From assembly GCF_023278185.1 (NCBI RefSeq), contig NZ_CP066356.1, positions 8,176,001 through 8,240,000 on the forward strand: a DNA stretch of 64,000 nucleotides, in the 5' to 3' direction. This DNA is from Bradyrhizobium elkanii USDA 76. Its GTDB lineage: Bacteria > Pseudomonadota > Alphaproteobacteria > Rhizobiales > Xanthobacteraceae. Positions 60,749 to 64,000 of this stretch are shown piece after piece. Within the stretch, counting starts at the first letter, position 1. Each line of letters opens with the position of its first letter. The notes beneath the pieces are model-generated. The model was not told the DNA's origin. It ran no database searches and saw nothing but the letters and a program-made list of their open reading frames with translations. A program made the position numbers and the translations under genes.

Positions 60749-61273
60749 ATGATCCTCGACATCGCACGCTTGATGCTGTTTCCGGCCCTGATGGCCTTTG
60801 CGGCGGCGAGCGATCTCTTGACCATGACGATCCCGAACCGGATTTCGCTGGCACTGGTGGCGGGCTTCTTTGTCCTGGCGCCGCTGACCGGGATGGGCGT
60901 CCACGAGATCCTCACCCATGCCGGCGCAGGCGCGCTGGTTCTCGTGGTGGCGTTCGGCATGTTCGCGATGGGCTGGGTCGGCGGCGGAGACGCCAAGGTC
61001 GCGGCCGCGGCCGGCCTGTGGTTCGGGTTCGAGCATCTGCTGCCCTATCTGGTCTTTGCGTCGCTGTTCGGTGGTGCGCTGACCGTGCTCTTGCTGCAGC
61101 TGCGGCAATGGCCTCTGCCCTACCCGCTCGCGTCCCAGGCCTGGCTCAGCCGCCTGCACGACAAGCAGACCGGAATTCCCTACGGCATCGCGCTCGCCCT
61201 CGGCGCCCTCCTGATCTATCCCGAGACGGACTGGATCAAGACGATCGATCTCGCGCACTTCGCCATGCGTTGA
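60749..61273 (+). CDS. cpaA: prepilin peptidase CpaA (A24 family)
   Basis: 174 residues, six helices. The two catalytic aspartates are in AASDLLTMTIPNR (about 22) and GWVGGGDAKVAAA (about 76). Cuts the Flp leader and probably TadE-like pseudopilins. Confidence 0.92.
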   Translation: MILDIARLMLFPALMAFAAASDLLTMTIPNRISLALVAGFFVLAPLTGMGVHEILTHAGAGALVLVVAFGMFAMGWVGGGDAKVAAAAGLWFGFEHLLPYLVFASLFGGALTVLLLQLRQWPLPYPLASQAWLSRLHDKQTGIPYGIALALGALLIYPETDWIKTIDLAHFAMR

Positions 61274-61400
61274 GAAAGCAGCGGTAACCGCTCGTTAAGG
61301 CGATTTAGATACGCCTCATTAACCATGCTTTGACGAATAGCTGGTCAACTCCCATCACGGCGGCGGCAGCGTCGCGGCGTCATGTGGAAAGTGAAGCGTA

Positions 61401-62195
61401 ATGGATAAGGCCCGCATTCTGGTCCTGGCAATTGCAGGCTGCGCCGGCCTTGCGGCGCTTTATTTGGCGAGCGGAAGCGACGACAAGCCGGCGGCTCCTC
61501 CGCCGGTTGCGCAGCTGCCGACCGTCGACATCCTGGTCGCACGTAGCGACATCGGCCTCGGCCAGGCAGTGAAGGCCGAAGATCTGCAGTGGCAGACCTG
61601 GCCGGCGGCGACCGCCAGCGCCAGCTTCATGCGCAAGGACAGCCACGCCGACGCCATCAAGGACGTCACCGGCTCGATCGCGCGCGCCCCGTTCATCCAG
61701 GGCGAGCCGATCCGCGAGCAGAAGCTCGTCAAGGCCGACGGAAGCGGCTTCATGGCCGCGATCCTGCCGAGCGGCATGCGGGCGGTATCGACTGAAATCT
61801 CGCCCGAGACCGGTGCCGGCGGCTTCATCCTGCCGAACGACCGGGTCGACGTCCTGCTGTCGAAGCGGGACAAGAATCCCGACCGCAACGCCGCCGACAT
61901 CGTCAATTCCGAGGTCATCCTGACCAATATCCGCGTCCTTGCGATCGACCAGGCGCCGAAGGAGAAGGACGGCACCAACGCACTGATCGGCAAGACGGTG
62001 ACGCTGGAGCTGAAGCCTGACCAGACCGAGACTCTGGCGCGCGCGCGCCAGAGCGGCGTCCTGTCGCTGGCGCTGCGCAGCATCGCCGACAACAACGGGA
62101 CCGACGTCAGGACCGACGACAACCACCAAAGACGCGGTGAGACCATCAACGTCATCCGCTTTGGCGTTGCCAACCAGGCAACGATGCAGAAGTGA
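61401..62195 (+). CDS. cpaB: Tad pilus assembly protein CpaB (RcpC)
   Basis: 264 residues. An N-terminal anchor (about 5-25) precedes an SAF domain (about 40-105) and a RcpC-type domain with PSGMRAVSTEISPETGAGGF and NDRVDVLLS. Periplasmic partner of the secretin CpaC. Its TGA lies next to the start of cpaC. Confidence 0.93.
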   Translation: MDKARILVLAIAGCAGLAALYLASGSDDKPAAPPPVAQLPTVDILVARSDIGLGQAVKAEDLQWQTWPAATASASFMRKDSHADAIKDVTGSIARAPFIQGEPIREQKLVKADGSGFMAAILPSGMRAVSTEISPETGAGGFILPNDRVDVLLSKRDKNPDRNAADIVNSEVILTNIRVLAIDQAPKEKDGTNALIGKTVTLELKPDQTETLARARQSGVLSLALRSIADNNGTDVRTDDNHQRRGETINVIRFGVANQATMQK

Positions 62196-62197
62196 CC

Positions 62198-63676
62198 ATG
62201 AGGACACAGGTGATGAAGGGCGGGGCAACTCAACGGACGATGCGGGCCTTCATGGTCCGCGCATTGTCGTTCTCGGCCATCGCGGCGCTCACGCTCAACC
62301 CGGCGCTGACGCCGGTGGTGGCGGGCGACTACCGCGCCGCTCCCGCCGCGGCCGACGGCCAGATGAACGCCCGCTTCCTCGCACTCGGCGTCGGCAAATC
62401 GGTGGTGATCGATCTGCCGAGGGACATCAAGGACGTGCTGGTCGCCGATCCCAAGATCGCCAATGCCGTGGTCCGCTCGGCGCAGCGCGCCTACATCATC
62501 GGCGCGACGGTCGGCCAGACCAACATCGTGTTCTTCGACGCCGCCGGCCAGCAGATCGCGGCCTATGACATCGCCGTCAAGCGCGACCTCAACGGCGTGC
62601 GCGCGGCCCTGCGCGCCGCACTGCCGAATGCCGATATCCAGATCGAGGGTGTCGGCGAGGGCGTCATGCTGACCGGAAGCGCGGCGAGCCCGATCGAAGC
62701 ACAGCAGGCCGGCGAGATCGCCACGCGGCTGGTCGGCAGCGCCGACAAGGTCGTGAACTCCATCACCGTTCGCGGCCGCGACCAGGTGATGCTGAAGGTG
62801 ACGGTCGCCGAGGTCTCGCGCAGCCTGATCAAGCAGCTCGGCATCGACCTCACCGCGAACCTCAATTACGGCACCACCGTGGTGAAGTTCACCAACAACA
62901 ACCCGTTCACGGCGAACAACGCGGCGCTGGTGCCCGGCAACGCCCTCACCACATCGTTCGGCGCGGCTCCGTCGGTGTCGGCGACGCTCCGCGCCATGGA
63001 AAGCGCGGGCGTGGTGCGGACGCTCGCCGAGCCGAACCTGACCGCGATCTCCGGCGAATCGGCAACCTTCATCTCGGGCGGCGAATTTCCAATTCCGACC
63101 GGCGTGACCTGTCAGACGACGACGGGAGGCGCGATCGGGAATTGCGTTCAGACCGTCAGCTTCAAGAAATTCGGTATTTCGCTCAACTTCACGCCCGTGG
63201 TGCTGACCGAGGGACGGATCAGCCTGCGCGTGATGACGGAAGTGTCGGAAGTCTCGACCGAGAACTCGCTGACCGGCGGCGCCGGCGGAACGACGATCCC
63301 CTCGATCAAGACCCGGCGCGCCGAGACCACGCTGGAAATTCCCTCGGGCGGCTCGATGGCGATGGCCGGCCTGATCCAGGACCAGACCAAGCAGGCGATC
63401 AACGGCCTGCCCGGGCTGGCGTCGCTGCCGGTGCTCGGAACGCTGTTCCGCAGCCGGGACTTCGTCAACAACCAGACCGAGATGATGGTGCTGGTGACGC
63501 CCTATGTGGTTCGCGCGGTGGCGCAGAAGGACCTGTCGCGTCCGGATGACGGCTTCGCCAACGCGTCCGATCCGCAGGCCGACCTGCTCGGCAGCATCAA
63601 TCGCGTCTACGGCGTGCCCGGCCGCACCGAGCCGGCGCGGAATTACCGCGGCACTTACGGCTTCATTACGGACTGA
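62198..63676 (+). CDS. cpaC: Tad outer-membrane secretin CpaC (RcpA)
   Basis: 492 residues from ATG 62198; an in-frame GTG at 62192 overlaps the cpaB stop. Signal region to about 45, then the pilus N-domain (about 60-130), a BON-like part and the secretin pore (about 230-450), with TLAEPNLTAISGESATFISG and VPVLGTLFRSRDF (quoted in part as LPVLGTLFRSRDF). Forms the channel through which the pilus leaves the cell. Confidence 0.94.
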   Translation: MRTQVMKGGATQRTMRAFMVRALSFSAIAALTLNPALTPVVAGDYRAAPAAADGQMNARFLALGVGKSVVIDLPRDIKDVLVADPKIANAVVRSAQRAYIIGATVGQTNIVFFDAAGQQIAAYDIAVKRDLNGVRAALRAALPNADIQIEGVGEGVMLTGSAASPIEAQQAGEIATRLVGSADKVVNSITVRGRDQVMLKVTVAEVSRSLIKQLGIDLTANLNYGTTVVKFTNNNPFTANNAALVPGNALTTSFGAAPSVSATLRAMESAGVVRTLAEPNLTAISGESATFISGGEFPIPTGVTCQTTTGGAIGNCVQTVSFKKFGISLNFTPVVLTEGRISLRVMTEVSEVSTENSLTGGAGGTTIPSIKTRRAETTLEIPSGGSMAMAGLIQDQTKQAINGLPGLASLPVLGTLFRSRDFVNNQTEMMVLVTPYVVRAVAQKDLSRPDDGFANASDPQADLLGSINRVYGVPGRTEPARNYRGTYGFITD

Positions 63677-63684
63677 GGCGGACG

Positions 63685-64000
63685 ATGACACAGACCACAT
63701 CCAGGACATCCGCCGGTTACCAGCGCGGCATCGCTCTCGCCGGGGCGCTCGTCAGCCTCGCGGTGACGCTGGGCGCCTGCCAGCACGCCGCCGACAACAG
63801 CTTCGCGATGGTGAACGCGCCGGCCGACTATCGCCAGCGTCACCCGATCGCGGTCACCGAGGCGGATCGCTCGATCGTGGTCTTCGTCGGCCGCAGCCGC
63901 GGCGGCCTGACTGCGGAGCAGCGCGCCGAGGTGATGGGGATGGCGCAGGACTGGATGCGCGAGGGAACCGGCGCCGTCACCATCGACGTTCCCGCCGACA
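63685..64000 (+). CDS. cpaD: Tad pilus lipoprotein CpaD (partial, runs off the window)
   Basis: ATG 63685 starts a signal with a lipobox-like LGACQ (Cys about 32), then ADYRQRHPIAVTEADRS, the usual CpaD start. About 105 residues are inside the window and the frame is open at the end. It lies 8 bases after cpaC. Confidence 0.88.
   Translation, partial: MTQTTSRTSAGYQRGIALAGALVSLAVTLGACQHAADNSFAMVNAPADYRQRHPIAVTEADRSIVVFVGRSRGGLTAEQRAEVMGMAQDWMREGTGAVTIDVPAD

Noticed and set aside
1..64000. tRNA, rRNA, CRISPR, prophage or insertion sequence
   Set aside because: No cloverleaf with intact TTCGA arm, no regular spaced repeats, no transposase or integrase was seen. The repeats present are short palindromes.

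Overview
The window reads as chromosome of a slow-growing rhizobium, most likely Bradyrhizobium or a close Nitrobacteraceae relative. The base composition is GC-rich. The signs are a phyR-nepR-ecfG general stress locus, an alphaproteobacterial cys operon with DUF934 and DUF2849 proteins, a cysNC fusion, a urt-ure block, a tad pilus locus and many small palindromic intergenic repeats. This is inferred from gene content and protein resemblance, not from a search. I see no rRNA, tRNA, CRISPR array, prophage or insertion sequence.

Layout. 0.2-12 kb is a complete sulfate assimilation module: the minus strand carries the sulfate importer, cysH, DUF934, cysI, DUF2849 and cysG, and the plus strand carries cysD and the cysN-cysC fusion, divergent from cysG. 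12-14.4 kb holds an AraC-type regulator facing an MFS exporter gene that is interrupted by one in-frame amber codon. 14.6-16.7 kb is malate synthase G.

17.3-31.8 kb is the most interesting stretch. Many small envelope and stress-type genes (a YkuD L,D-transpeptidase, an AI-2E family permease, a DUF883/YqjE-like pair and several proteins of 46-84 residues) carry exact matches to the extracytoplasmic general-stress promoter GGAAC-N16/17-CGTT. The region ends at the genes that control such promoters: phyR, nepR and the sigma factor ecfG. The same stretch holds a fluoride riboswitch in front of a small membrane-protein gene that overlaps fluC, a TetR/cytochrome P450 pair with a perfect palindromic operator, and an orphan terminator that may end a small RNA.

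31.9-39.8 kb holds a membrane GGDEF-EAL protein, a cupredoxin, a polytopic membrane protein, a MauG/CcpA-type di-heme peroxidase and a CHASE-HWE histidine kinase with an odd ATP-binding domain. 40.2-52.9 kb is one minus-strand nitrogen block, urtABCDE then ureD-A-B, an HD protein, ureC, two small monooxygenase-like proteins, ureE, ureF and ureG, with a sigma-54 promoter in front of urtA. 53.4-55.6 kb is a cold-type RNA cluster (RhlE-like helicase, long-tailed IF-1, CspA). 55.8-64 kb is a tad/Flp pilus region: TadE-like pseudopilins and a stand-alone secretin N-domain protein on the minus strand, then flp pilin, cpaA, cpaB, cpaC and the start of cpaD on the plus strand. The last gene runs off the window.
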